Shown: piece by piece, positions 8,316 through 17,121 of the stretch
How positions within the stretch are numbered: the first letter of the stretch is position 1
Layout: the number at the start of each line of letters is the position of its first letter
Assembly: GCA_964525045.1 (NCBI GenBank)
Contig: CAZGFD010000014.1
Span: forward strand, 1 to 64,000
Direction of reading: 5' to 3'
Length of the DNA: 64,000 nt
DNA from: G020348185 sp964525045
GTDB lineage: Bacteria; Nitrospirota; Nitrospiria; Nitrospirales; UBA8639
Translations under genes and position numbers: made by a program
Notes under the pieces: generated by a model
The model's database searches: none
The model's input: the letters and a program-made list of their open reading frames with translations, nothing else
What the model was told of the DNA's origin: nothing

Positions 8316-8660
8316 ATGAATATTAATCGGTTTCATGCATTCTGGGTGGCTGCCTTGCTCATCCTAGTGTATGCATCGTCAGGCTGCACAACGAGTACGG
8401 TACTCCTCTCCAGTCAATCAACGGTCAGTAACGCCGAAGCCGTCGCTGATCTCCAGGCAAAGATTCGTAAAGCCGAGAGCGAGGATTGCGAAACCATTAC
8501 CATTTCGAACGGTGTTGGTGTTGGACTGGCGGCGGGAGTCGGTATTGGCTTTGTCATTCCTGATGATTGCAAGGACTGTGATGATATGAAAGGGCAGCAA
8601 GAAAAAGTGATCGAAAAGCAAGAGCGCGTGTATGTTGTGAATGCCATGCTGCGTTGTTAA
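8316..8660 (+). CDS. Small cysteine-containing lipoprotein
   Basis: A 114-residue protein. Signal segment with lipobox ASSGC near residue 24, a helical stretch (NAEAVADLQAKIRKAESEDC), a glycine-rich hydrophobic stretch (NGVGVGLAAGVGIGFVIP) and four cysteines (DDCKDCDD and the C-terminal residue). The glycine-zipper-like segment may insert in or lie on the outer membrane. CTGGAGG ribosome site upstream. Not related to the two preceding lipoproteins. Family not recognised. Confidence 0.65.
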   Translation: MNINRFHAFWVAALLILVYASSGCTTSTVLLSSQSTVSNAEAVADLQAKIRKAESEDCETITISNGVGVGLAAGVGIGFVIPDDCKDCDDMKGQQEKVIEKQERVYVVNAMLRC

Positions 8661-8721
8661 TGAAATAATACACATTAAGTGGAAAGTTTCCTTTGAAACC
8701 GTTCATTTAGAATAGAGGAAC

Positions 8722-10236
8722 ATGCCTCTCAGGAAATCTTCGATTCCTTTTGGCCCGTATTTTCTGCTCAGAACCTGCATGAGCCATATAAAAGCCATCC
8801 TTACCCAGATTGTCCTCATCCTGCTGGTCGCAAATTCTTTGCAGGCTGCGGCCATTTTCGATCCCGCGAGTCCCGAAATCACGGTCGATGAAGCAAGGAG
8901 CTTGGGTGCCAAAACGGCCGATAATTTGATGTATTTAGGAGACATCATCCTTTATCCCACGGAGGAGGGAAAATTTGCGATTGGCGGTGATTTATGGCCA
9001 GACGGAACATTGGTTTATGAATTTTCGTCCGGGCTTGAGGATGTGGAAGAACAGTCCTTTAGAGATGCTTGCAATGGCTGGACTTTGAGTTCATCCCCCA
9101 TAATATGCCGGGAAAGAACTACTGAATCCAACTATGTATTGGTCAGCGAGCACGACGGGAGTGGGTGCGGTGGCGATTCAGTAAACGTTAGTTGTTCCGC
9201 CTTGGGAATGGTTGGAGGGAGCCAAGACTTAAAAATTTACAAAAATCATTGGTCCAAGCCGCATGTACTGCAACACGAAATTGGCCATGCATTAGGCCTA
9301 ATTCATGAACATAGCAGGGCGGACAGAGGATCTTTTGTACACATCATTTATGGAAACGTAAAGCCTGGGAGGGAGAAAGCCTTTGACCCTGAGCCGAGCG
9401 CTTTTTCGACGGAATATGACTTGCAATCAATAATGCACTATGGAAATTGTAACTTTTCAAAACACGATAGCTGTACTCTTGCCACCAAAGCCTTCCACAC
9501 CATAATGCCTGTAGCCTGCCATTTAGAACAAGTCGGTGGTAGAACTATCACGGCGCTTGACTATGACAGTGTACGGAGCGCCTATGCTTCTGCAATTTAT
9601 TCGCTTTACCCTCAGAACCGCGAGAGGAAGTGCGGCATACATGATTATAGCTTAAAGCAAATGGACGAAACTTGTGCACCTGATTGTGAAACCATCGGTG
9701 ATACGAAATATAAGAGTGTTGAAACAGTTTATAAAAGCTGGTGTAGCCCCCGCCCTGCTGTTCCATGTCAGACCTATTGTCCTCTAGATAAGACGTGTTT
9801 TGATGAGTGGACGGACTATGATTACTATTCATGTGGTTTTTTTGGGACCTTAACAGAGTTATGGGTTAAATGTGGATGCGCGTATAATCACGTTGTTGCT
9901 GAATGCGCAGATACTGCTGGTTCTATCAACCTTTCCAAGCTACAGGATTTGTTAGATTCTAGCGTTCCCAGGGACCTGAATACGGGAAGGTTTGTGAAGC
10001 GGGTGTTAGCTATCCAGGAAAATGGAAATTTGGAGAACGAATTGTATGCCAAGATAGGGGATTTTTTAATTGATAACTACAATCACAGGGGATTCGCAAA
10101 ATCCCTAAAGAATCTGACTTGCTTGGTAAAAATATTTATGGCTGGAAAGCTTGTCGTCAACCCCATGTATAAGCTTTCCCTCTCATCCTTTCAAAATCTT
10201 GCTGACCAGACAGGTCTCAGAACTAACTCGTTGTAG
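8722..10236 (+). CDS. Secreted astacin-like (M12A) zinc metalloprotease
   Basis: A 504-residue protein. The astacin signature HEIGHALGLIHEHSR starts at His185, with ligands His185, His189 and His195 and catalytic Glu186; the Met-turn SIMHYG follows near residue 238. A hydrophobic segment (about 20-42) serves as signal peptide. The C-terminal 200 residues are cysteine-rich in part (CQTYCPLDKTCFDEW and VKCGC) and match no domain I know. I kept the ATG at 8722 for its GAGGA site; the ATG at 8779 gives a tighter signal peptide. It follows three lipoprotein genes. Its end overlaps the convergent gene by 14 bases. Confidence 0.85.
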   Translation: MPLRKSSIPFGPYFLLRTCMSHIKAILTQIVLILLVANSLQAAAIFDPASPEITVDEARSLGAKTADNLMYLGDIILYPTEEGKFAIGGDLWPDGTLVYEFSSGLEDVEEQSFRDACNGWTLSSSPIICRERTTESNYVLVSEHDGSGCGGDSVNVSCSALGMVGGSQDLKIYKNHWSKPHVLQHEIGHALGLIHEHSRADRGSFVHIIYGNVKPGREKAFDPEPSAFSTEYDLQSIMHYGNCNFSKHDSCTLATKAFHTIMPVACHLEQVGGRTITALDYDSVRSAYASAIYSLYPQNRERKCGIHDYSLKQMDETCAPDCETIGDTKYKSVETVYKSWCSPRPAVPCQTYCPLDKTCFDEWTDYDYYSCGFFGTLTELWVKCGCAYNHVVAECADTAGSINLSKLQDLLDSSVPRDLNTGRFVKRVLAIQENGNLENELYAKIGDFLIDNYNHRGFAKSLKNLTCLVKIFMAGKLVVNPMYKLSLSSFQNLADQTGLRTNSL

Positions 10237-10777
10237 CCTGCCAACCGATCGCATCGCATTTTCCTTGAAATTCCCTCAGTACATCAGCAATGGATGAGAG
10301 TTGAAAATTTCCTTCGATCGAGTTCATGAAATCGGGAATAGCAGACAATTCCAGATGAAACGTTTGCTTACCGAAGAATCGGTCAAACGCATCCTTGGAG
10401 GTGTTGTAGGCGACGGCAGTTTCCTGGTCCCAACGCCAAGTTTCAACTGCCGTGAGTTCATTATCAAACCGTAATTTTATATTCACGCTGGGGTCCACAG
10501 AATTCAATGGGCCAAGATGGACTTTACTCACATATCCATAGAGGCCACATTTAAGTGCGACAGCTTGGTGTTCTCTTGCTGCTTTTGACTCTCGCTGGAG
10601 TATGTGCAGGGTGACAGATGGTTTATGGGTGACGTCATCCATGGTTTCTCGTATCTTTCCCTCAAGAACACCGGCAGAGGAAAGACACGGCAAAGATAAG
10701 AGGATCAGGAGGATTGCAGCAAAAAGAATCCAATGAGACTGTAATCGTTGCCAAAAGTTTGTGAACGGCAAGTTCAT
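10223..10777 (-). CDS. Secreted protein of unknown function
   Basis: A 184-residue protein with an N-terminal signal (hydrophobic core HWILFAAILLILLSLPCLSSA). The mature part has no motif I recognise; it holds two cysteines and reads as mixed alpha/beta. The ATG at 10777 is chosen because GGAGGT lies five bases upstream. It converges on the astacin gene with a 14-base overlap of the 3' ends, so the two are separately transcribed. Confidence 0.6.
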   Translation of the reverse strand: MNLPFTNFWQRLQSHWILFAAILLILLSLPCLSSAGVLEGKIRETMDDVTHKPSVTLHILQRESKAAREHQAVALKCGLYGYVSKVHLGPLNSVDPSVNIKLRFDNELTAVETWRWDQETAVAYNTSKDAFDRFFGKQTFHLELSAIPDFMNSIEGNFQLSSIADVLREFQGKCDAIGWQATTS

Positions 10778-10895
10778 GATGACCTCCATAACCGGAAATT
10801 AACACTGATTCCTACCGGATAACGTTTTTTCCGGTATCTTGCCATTGTAATTCATGGGACAGCATTCTAGCATGGTGCTCAAAAAATTTCACAAC

Positions 10896-11042
10896 GTGTG
10901 AGCCAAAGCGTGACGGTGGTGAGTCGCGGCACTCATCCTTTTTTTCATGAACCCTCAGAAATGCTTGACACGATCCAATTGAACGTACTGGAAACGGCTA
11001 CCCGGTACGTGTTCACGCCGGCCTGGTTGTTCGCAAATCCTT
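10896..11042 (+). pseudogene. Remnant of a second M28 peptidase (C-terminal 45 codons)
   Basis: The + strand encodes VVSRGTHPFFHEPSEMLDT, QLNVLETATRYV and AWLFANP. This lines up without gaps with VVSSGTHPSFHQPSDRADT, QPNVLESATRYV and AWLLANP at the end of the M28 peptidase (6925-7058), and the DNA is also clearly similar. Nothing matching the catalytic core precedes it and the stop codon after ANP is lost. It is a leftover of a duplicated or recombined M28 gene, 3.9 kb from the intact one. Confidence 0.75.
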
Positions 11043-11058
11043 TGTCCCCTCCTTCTCC

Positions 11059-11706
11059 TTATTTGGTCTTTGAATGCTTCACCGGTTCATTGGTGGGAGG
11101 CTTCTCTTTAATACATTCAATTTCCAGTCGAAGTTTGACTTCATCACCGACCAGCAAACCACCGCTATCCAACGTTTGGCTAAACTCCATCCCAAAGTCC
11201 TGCCGATTGAGAGTCCCCGATGCGGTGAAGCCCGCGCGCGTGTTTCCCCAGGGATCTTGAGTCGTCCCATTGAAGGTGCCGACCAATGTAATTTCCTTGG
11301 TCACACCCAACAACGTAAGATCGCCTATGGCTGTATAGGTGTCACCGGTTTTCTGATATTTTTTCATTTTGTACGTCATGGTTGGAAATTTTTCGACGTT
11401 GAAGAAGTCCGGGCTTCGAAGGTGTTCGTCACGTTTGGGGTGGTCCGTAAACAAAGATTTTGTTTCAATCACGGCTTCAATCGCCTTCACCTTCTTGGCT
11501 TCCGGATCCATTTCAATAAACCCATGGTATTTGGTGAATTTTCCCTGTGTTTGGGAAATCACCATATGGGCAACCTCGAATCCGACCGTGGAGTGATCGA
11601 GATCGACATTCCAACGAGCCATTTCTCCTCTGGAACTCTCAATTTCGCCTAACACTCCAACCGACATGGCAACGGCAACAAGCAAAATCCTATAAATACC
11701 GTTCAT
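11059..11706 (-). CDS. YceI-family periplasmic protein
   Basis: About 215 residues. N-terminal signal segment (GIYRILLVAVAMSVGVLG), then the YceI beta-barrel pattern: WNVDLDHSTVGFEVAHMVIS, FFNVEKFPTMTY, GDLTLLGVTKEITL and FTASGTLNRQDFGM. Family knowledge: lipocalin-like barrel that binds isoprenoid lipids such as polyprenyl quinones in the periplasm. The ATG at 11706 is seven bases after GGAGG; an ATG two codons earlier is too close to that site. The C-terminal tail (PPTNEPVKHSKTK) is basic. Confidence 0.88.
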   Translation of the reverse strand: MNGIYRILLVAVAMSVGVLGEIESSRGEMARWNVDLDHSTVGFEVAHMVISQTQGKFTKYHGFIEMDPEAKKVKAIEAVIETKSLFTDHPKRDEHLRSPDFFNVEKFPTMTYKMKKYQKTGDTYTAIGDLTLLGVTKEITLVGTFNGTTQDPWGNTRAGFTASGTLNRQDFGMEFSQTLDSGGLLVGDEVKLRLEIECIKEKPPTNEPVKHSKTK

Positions 11707-11757
11707 GAACATACCTCCGTTCCTTGAATGAAATTTGCCTGGATATTAGTGAATGAA

Positions 11758-12492
11758 TTAACTAATTCCGCCAGAAGCTTGGATATTGTCTCCAGTTATC
11801 CATCCGCCTTCCTGGCTCACTAAAAAGGCCACAACATGGGCAATATCGATAGGCTGGCCTAAACGCCGGAGGGGAGACATTTGCATGCCTGTCTCTCGCA
11901 CGGCTTTATCATTGGGGAGCATATCAGTTTCTGTGAATCCCGGTGAGACCGTATTCACGGTCACCTGTCTAGGTCCCAGTTCGTGAGCTAAGGTCGTGAT
12001 AAAATGTTCACCGGCGGCTTTGGTACCTTTATAAACGGCCGAACCGGGATAACTCGAGGCCGTGGCACTGGTGGAAATATAAATTATTCTTCCACCGTCG
12101 GTGATATGCCGTCCGGCTTCTTGCAGGGTGAAAAACACACTTTTGGTATTGAGGGCCACCATGGCGTCAAATTCTTCTTCTGTGGTATCCACGACAGACT
12201 TTGGATTAAACATGCCGGCATTGGCCACCACAATGTCAATTTTTTCAAAATGCGCGATAATTTCCTGAAACAGTCGCCGAATGTCGGAAACCTGACTTAC
12301 ATCCGCTTGAATCGCAAGGGCCTGCCCCCCCTTTCCTTCAATTCCTCTTACGACTTCCTGGGCTTTATCAGCACTTTTGCAATAATTTACCACGACCGCC
12401 GCTCCATCCTGTGCTAGCCGTTCGGCTATACTTCGCCCAATCCCCCTGGAAGCCCCTGTGACGATAGCCACTTTGTCTTTTAACGAGGACAT
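11758..12492 (-). CDS. SDR-family oxidoreductase (FabG-like)
   Basis: A 244-residue short-chain dehydrogenase. Cofactor loop TGASRGIG (residues 12-19), NAG at 91-93 and the catalytic Tyr154-x-x-x-Lys158 in SAVYKGTKAAGEHF with serines just upstream. The C-terminal EGGWITGDNIQASGG is typical of FabG-like reductases. Substrate not predictable. A GGGAGG site lies upstream of the ATG. No fatty-acid genes are nearby. Confidence 0.88.
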   Translation of the reverse strand: MSSLKDKVAIVTGASRGIGRSIAERLAQDGAAVVVNYCKSADKAQEVVRGIEGKGGQALAIQADVSQVSDIRRLFQEIIAHFEKIDIVVANAGMFNPKSVVDTTEEEFDAMVALNTKSVFFTLQEAGRHITDGGRIIYISTSATASSYPGSAVYKGTKAAGEHFITTLAHELGPRQVTVNTVSPGFTETDMLPNDKAVRETGMQMSPLRRLGQPIDIAHVVAFLVSQEGGWITGDNIQASGGIS

Positions 12493-12831
12493 ATTTCCTC
12501 CCGGATGCCGAGTTTGAGAATCAAGGTTTCACCTCTCTTGGGAATAGTCACCAACGACCGTGGCACACTATGTCCTGTGAACATTGAACTTTGGACACCC
12601 CTTGGATGTCAACTGCATAGAATGACAATCCTTCGGGTTTAAGAAATGATGAATGAAAAAGCTGAAAGTATGATCCTAGAGGCGGTCGCATTTTGCCTGG
12701 ATGTTCTTTGTCCCAGAAGGCCCCGCGGGCTTTGCTAAAGATTCGATTTTAGGGAAAACCTCCGTGTTTCAGAAAGGTATGACGTGGCCTGAATCCCCGT
12801 TTCCCTGCATCGTGGAAACGTGGTCAGCATG
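12493..12831. other. Intergenic stretch without a supported gene
   Basis: Lies between the SDR start and the end of the first secreted paralog. Open frames on either strand are short and lack ribosome sites. I see no hairpin with a T run. Confidence 0.5.
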
Positions 12832-13824
12832 TTACCGGAGCAACTCAACAACTCCATAGACATCATGGCTTTGACCTTTATAGGTTGCCTTGCCCTGAAT
12901 AATCCCCATCGAAAATCCACCCAAAAACCAATTGACGATGTTCTTTGGCTGAGACCGTTCGAGGTGAACCTTTCCCAATCCATTTTCACTCGACCAGCGC
13001 GCTTCCCATGTATCCGGCCACCAGTAGAATCCGAACCCCTGACTGAAATCCACTGCGTTCAGTTGTAAATCCCGGAAATATTCCGTTTCTTCCTGAATCG
13101 CAAGAAAGCCATTTAACTCCCCGATCAATGGGGGCATCAGCTCACCCCCCTGGCTATGAAGATACAAATCTCCGACGCCGTCAACAGACAGGTAAAACCC
13201 CTGGAACTCGGCAAGCAAATCCCAGTACAAGTGAGTCAGACGGTTGAAATCCAACAACAGAATGGATTCATAAAAGACCCGTCCCTTCAAATCCCGGTCT
13301 TGCCATTCCATCCTCGCAGGGGCCGATCCCATCCAAAAATGTCCACCATGAGTTTTTTTCGAAATGCGTTCAGAAATGGGTTCGAGCGTCAGAGTGAAAT
13401 GGTTGGTTGGGCTGATGACCGTGAAACCGTTTTTGGCTGTCCCTTGAAATTGAAAGTCTTGGGAATCGGGCATGGACAGTAACTCTCCAGTCACATTGTC
13501 ATATTGGCCATTGCCCTTAACATTGATCCACCCCTGCCGCTCATCGTGCATTTGAACAAAATGTTCTGCCTGGTAGGTTTTCCCCTCCCGGCCGCGACTC
13601 GTACTCAAAGCCAGAATCACATGCCCTTGGCTATCCTCCCCAATAAAAGCAATATGATCCGTAATGTTCAAAAGGGATGAGTTGGGAAATTCTTGTGCGT
13701 TGGAGGACGCTTCCCGGGTATCCTGTGCCAACGCGGGGGTAGGATTGAGGAGAAAAAACCAAATCAAGGAAATGAAAAATAGGAAAGTCAAATATGATAT
13801 TGGGAGATGAGGCGTTTTCGGCAT
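12832..13824 (-). CDS. Secreted protein, downstream member of a tandem paralog pair
   Basis: A 330-residue protein with a signal peptide (SYLTFLFFISLIWFFLLNPTPALA). Shares long blocks with the gene 11 bases upstream: HIAFIGEDSQGHV, GREGKTYQAEHFV, WINVKGNGQYDN, GGHFWMGSAP, QGFGFYWWPDTWEARW and NWFLGGFSMGII. Strand-rich and free of obvious catalytic motifs. The pattern is reminiscent of lipocalin-like CrtC/AttH proteins, but I do not assert that. No ribosome site is clear, so translation may be coupled to the upstream gene. Confidence 0.7.
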   Translation of the reverse strand: MPKTPHLPISYLTFLFFISLIWFFLLNPTPALAQDTREASSNAQEFPNSSLLNITDHIAFIGEDSQGHVILALSTSRGREGKTYQAEHFVQMHDERQGWINVKGNGQYDNVTGELLSMPDSQDFQFQGTAKNGFTVISPTNHFTLTLEPISERISKKTHGGHFWMGSAPARMEWQDRDLKGRVFYESILLLDFNRLTHLYWDLLAEFQGFYLSVDGVGDLYLHSQGGELMPPLIGELNGFLAIQEETEYFRDLQLNAVDFSQGFGFYWWPDTWEARWSSENGLGKVHLERSQPKNIVNWFLGGFSMGIIQGKATYKGQSHDVYGVVELLR

Positions 13825-13835
13825 TGTCGGGCATT

Positions 13836-14831
13836 CTACATTATTAACTCAACCAGTCCATAGGTCTCATAGCGTTGCCCCATATATGTTATTTCTCCCC
13901 GAACGATTCCCATGGAAAATCCCCCGATAAACCAATTTGCAATTCGATTGAACTCAGAAAGTTCAAGTTGAACAGTGCCCGACCCTTGGGGCCCCGACCA
14001 GTTCGCGATCCATTTCTTGGGCCATGTGTAAAATCCGAATCCTTGACTCGATTCAATCATCTTTAATTGTAAGTCCTGGAACTGTTCCGTCTCTCCCTTC
14101 ATCGTATGAAACCCATTGACCTTCCCAACCAACGGGGCAATCAGCTCACTTTGTTGACTATGGAAATACAAGTCCCCGAGGCCTTGAACGGAGGCGTAAA
14201 ATCCTTGAAATTCACTCCATAACGACCAATAGGTGCGAGTCAGTCGGTTAAAATCCGGCATCAAGAGGAATTCGTAGATTACTCGCCCTTGTAAAGTTCG
14301 TTCACCCCAGATGAGAATTCCCGGAGCTGATCCCATCCAGAATTGTCCGCCATTATCGGATTTGGACAGCCGGTTTGGAATGGGATCGATGCTCAGAGTG
14401 AGACGGTTCGCTCTACTGGTAATAGTCCACCCGGTTTTAGGTGTTCCCGTAAACTGAAAGGCCTTGGAATCAGGAACGGAAAGCAGCTCCTTTTTGTGAT
14501 TATCGTATTGACCATTGCCCTCCATATTGACCCAACCCTGTTGTTCAGCATGCAAAACAACAAAATGCTCCGCTTGATAGCGTTTTCCATCCCGCCCCCG
14601 ATTCGTGTCCAGAGCAAAGGCCACATGCCCTTGATCATCTTCTCCAATAAAGGAGATGTAGTCTGAGACATAGGTTAGGGTCGAGTCAGGCAGGTCGATA
14701 CCCTTGGTGGAAACATCCTGAGTTTCCTGCGCTAACGCTTGAGTAGGGTTGAAAATCAATGAACTATCCATGGATATCAAGAAGAGAAAAGCTACTGTAA
14801 TTACGAGGCGATCAAAGGTTGCTGGTGTCAT
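13836..14831 (-). CDS. Secreted protein, upstream member of a tandem paralog pair
   Basis: About 331 residues from the ATG at 14831, which gives a signal peptide (DRLVITVAFLFLISMDSS then ALA). A longer frame to 14909 would run through a GTAG-headed repeat and is unlikely. Conserved blocks with the next gene: YISFIGEDDQGHV, GRDGKRYQAEHFV, WVNMEGNGQYDN, GGQFWMGSAP, QGFGFYTWPKKWIANW and NWFIGGFSMGIV. Invariant Trp, Gly and Tyr positions suggest a conserved barrel. Function unknown. Confidence 0.7.
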   Translation of the reverse strand: MTPATFDRLVITVAFLFLISMDSSLIFNPTQALAQETQDVSTKGIDLPDSTLTYVSDYISFIGEDDQGHVAFALDTNRGRDGKRYQAEHFVVLHAEQQGWVNMEGNGQYDNHKKELLSVPDSKAFQFTGTPKTGWTITSRANRLTLSIDPIPNRLSKSDNGGQFWMGSAPGILIWGERTLQGRVIYEFLLMPDFNRLTRTYWSLWSEFQGFYASVQGLGDLYFHSQQSELIAPLVGKVNGFHTMKGETEQFQDLQLKMIESSQGFGFYTWPKKWIANWSGPQGSGTVQLELSEFNRIANWFIGGFSMGIVRGEITYMGQRYETYGLVELIM

Positions 14832-14848
14832 GACTGTTATTCCTGTTT

Positions 14849-15010
14849 GTAGTTGCAGCATCTCATGCTGCTTCTTCTCCCAACACCAAAGAGGGATCTC
14901 CTCATTCAAGAGGGAATAACCCTGGTTGCAATGTTTAGGATTTTCTTCCCATTGTTACGGATTATGGCAATGATTTCCAGGGAAAGAGCAGCATGAGATG
15001 CTGCAGCTAC
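14849..15010. repeat. Pair of inverted GTAG-headed hairpin repeats
   Basis: Left unit 14849-14871 (+): GTAGTTGCAGCATCTCATGC then TGC. Right unit 14988-15010 (-): GTAGCTGCAGCATCTCATGC then TGC. Both have a GTAG head, a GCAGCAT/ATGCTGC stem and a CTC loop; the GTAG heads face outward around a 116-base spacer. This is a BIME-like arrangement. It fills the gap between the secreted paralog pair and the sensor kinase gene. Confidence 0.75.
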
Positions 15011-15016
15011 AAACAT

Positions 15017-16348
15017 TTAGGTTCTTTCGATGGGAAACTTCATAATAAAAATGCTACCCTGATTTTGTTCGCTGATTAATGTAAGGTCCCCGCCATGAGC
15101 GGCCATGATTTTCTTGGCCAGGCTTAACCCTAGTCCGTATCCACCGGTATCTCGTGTTCTGGATAGATCAACTCGATAAAATGGTTCGAAAATTCGGGAT
15201 TGTTCCTCGGGTGGTATCCCGGGGCCAAAATCCTGGATCAACATCTCTACAGAGTCTTTATGTCTTTCGATTGTAATATTGATAGGGCCGTATTCCTGGC
15301 GGGTATGCTTCAAGGCATTTTCCACCAGATTCCGGAGTGCCATGATGATCCGTTGACGATCCAAGTGCAACTGAATCGATTCGGGCGAAGAAAGGAGCTG
15401 AACTCCGGGGTTCACGTCGGTATAGGCTTGAGCGATATCCTTCGCGAGCTTCACGAGATCGGTTTCAGCCAGAGAGAGGCTTCCCGGATCGCTCTTGAGC
15501 CGCTCGGTTTCAAGAAGTTCGGTGATCATCGTTTCGAGTTCACGAACCTCCTGTTGGATTTTTTCTTTCGCCGGTTCATTTTGAATAAATTCCGCCGCCA
15601 CTTTCATCCGGGTCAAGGGAGAACGAAGCTCATGGCTGACATCAAGCAAGAGCCGGTCTCGTGACTGGATCATCGCGTTTACTCTCTGGGCCATTTCGTT
15701 AAATGACTTTGTCAGTTCACCGAGTTCATCCGAAGATCTGACCGGTACTTTGTAATCGAAATGGCCTTTGGCAATTTCGCCGGCTCCTTGCCTCAGCCAA
15801 TTCACGGGGCGAATGAGTTGCCGGACCATCAGGTAACTTCCGGCAATGACCGTACCGATCACTCCAACGAGAAGGGCAAAGCTCCAGACGGGCAAATCTC
15901 CAAAGGGCCTATAAAGAAAGAAAATTCCGAAGGTAGAGTCACCACGAGTCAAAATGACAAATGGATGTCGTCGGTATTGCCCAACCAAGGAACTTGGGGT
16001 AGAGAAAGGTTCTTCAATATGGAGGTCCGAAAAGGCCGGCAAGGACGGATCCGTGCTCCATGTTTCATTCGGCGTATTCACCCGGAAATGCGTGCCCAGC
16101 TCCTGAGCCAGGCGACTGGCCCTCTCCTGGTTGGGAGGATGGCCCATGTCGTCGACTAACTGCTCTGAATACTTGGTGAGATTTCTGAATAAATCGGCTT
16201 TAAAGGATTGATTCTGGTCAATGGCTAGGAAAAAAAATCCGCGAATAATAAGGACAAGAACGAAGGCGGTGAACAAAAAAATTAAAAACAGTTTAAAGAA
16301 GATTGACCGCTGGGGAAGGCTTCTCAATCTATGGAGAAATTCAACCAT
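15017..16348 (-). CDS. Cpx-like sensor histidine kinase
   Basis: A 443-residue membrane kinase. Transmembrane helix at about 16-42, periplasmic loop 43-153, second helix 154-176, HAMP (about 177-230), HisKA with phospho-acceptor His239 in LLLDVSHELRSPLTRMK, then HATPase_c with LRNLVENALKH, DFGPGIPPEEQSRIFEPFYR and GYGLGLSLAKK. The start at 16348 makes an 8-base ATGGTTGA overlap with the response regulator gene, so translation is coupled. Third gene of a CpxP-like, regulator, kinase operon; expected to sense envelope stress or metals. Confidence 0.88.
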   Translation of the reverse strand: MVEFLHRLRSLPQRSIFFKLFLIFLFTAFVLVLIIRGFFFLAIDQNQSFKADLFRNLTKYSEQLVDDMGHPPNQERASRLAQELGTHFRVNTPNETWSTDPSLPAFSDLHIEEPFSTPSSLVGQYRRHPFVILTRGDSTFGIFFLYRPFGDLPVWSFALLVGVIGTVIAGSYLMVRQLIRPVNWLRQGAGEIAKGHFDYKVPVRSSDELGELTKSFNEMAQRVNAMIQSRDRLLLDVSHELRSPLTRMKVAAEFIQNEPAKEKIQQEVRELETMITELLETERLKSDPGSLSLAETDLVKLAKDIAQAYTDVNPGVQLLSSPESIQLHLDRQRIIMALRNLVENALKHTRQEYGPINITIERHKDSVEMLIQDFGPGIPPEEQSRIFEPFYRVDLSRTRDTGGYGLGLSLAKKIMAAHGGDLTLISEQNQGSIFIMKFPIERT

Positions 16349-17063
16349 CTGGTGATTCCCCACTGACCTTAAGAGGAATAGGCAAGAACTGGTAACCCGC
16401 CCCCCAGATGGTCTTAATGTATCGGGGGTGTTTGGGATCATCGCGCAACTTTTGTCGCAACCGGCTCACGGATACATCGATTGAACGGTTAAAGGCCTCC
16501 CAATCGATCCCGCGAATCCGTTCCATGATTTCCTCACGACTCAATACCGCTCCAGGGTTGTGAAGAAATAAAGAAAGAATCTCAAATTCCATAGTGGTGA
16601 GTTCAAGGGAGCGCCCTTTAAGCCAGGCTGAACGAGATCGCAAATTAACAGTCAAATCTTCAGCTTCAAGATGCTCGGAAGGGGAGGGTGAGCCAGATAA
16701 CCCGGTTCGGCGTAGGACGCTCTGGATTCGCGCGACCAGTTCACGGGGTTCGAAGGGTTTGGCCAGGTAGTCATCAGCCCCGAGCTCAAGACCGGCCACC
16801 CGATCCGGGAGATCCCCTCTGGCCGTTAGCATGATTATGGGAATGGAACTGGATTTTCGAATTTCCCGGCAGACGGCCAACCCATCCATTTCGGGAAGCA
16901 TGAGATCCAGGATAATTAAACTTGGAGCCTTTTGGCGAAACAGCGCTAGGCCGTCATGGGGATGTTCCGCGGTGAATACTGTCATTTGGAACTGGGTGAG
17001 ATAGTCCTTGAGTAATTCAGTGAGCTTATGGTCGTCATCGATGATGAGAACAGTGGTAGGCAT
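16341..17063 (-). CDS. OmpR/CpxR-family response regulator
   Basis: A 240-residue regulator. Receiver domain with acidic pocket IIDDD, phospho-acceptor Asp53 (LIILDLMLPEMDG), the conserved Thr in MLTARGD and Lys in LAKPFEPREL. C-terminal winged helix with RSLELTTMEFEILSLFLHNPG and DVSVSRLRQKL. Sits between the CpxP-like gene (58-base gap) and the kinase gene (8-base overlap). Three GTAAA/GTAAC half-sites upstream of the operon are its likely targets, giving autoregulation. Confidence 0.9.
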   Translation of the reverse strand: MPTTVLIIDDDHKLTELLKDYLTQFQMTVFTAEHPHDGLALFRQKAPSLIILDLMLPEMDGLAVCREIRKSSSIPIIMLTARGDLPDRVAGLELGADDYLAKPFEPRELVARIQSVLRRTGLSGSPSPSEHLEAEDLTVNLRSRSAWLKGRSLELTTMEFEILSLFLHNPGAVLSREEIMERIRGIDWEAFNRSIDVSVSRLRQKLRDDPKHPRYIKTIWGAGYQFLPIPLKVSGESPDG

Positions 17064-17121
17064 TATGGTGAAAGTGCAACAGCAAGGGGAGGGCCTCAGC
17101 CCTCCCCAACAAAGATGCTCA

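Noticed and set aside
12004..12417. Plus-strand 137-codon frame over the SDR gene
   Set aside because: Antisense to an SDR with intact cofactor and Tyr-Lys motifs.
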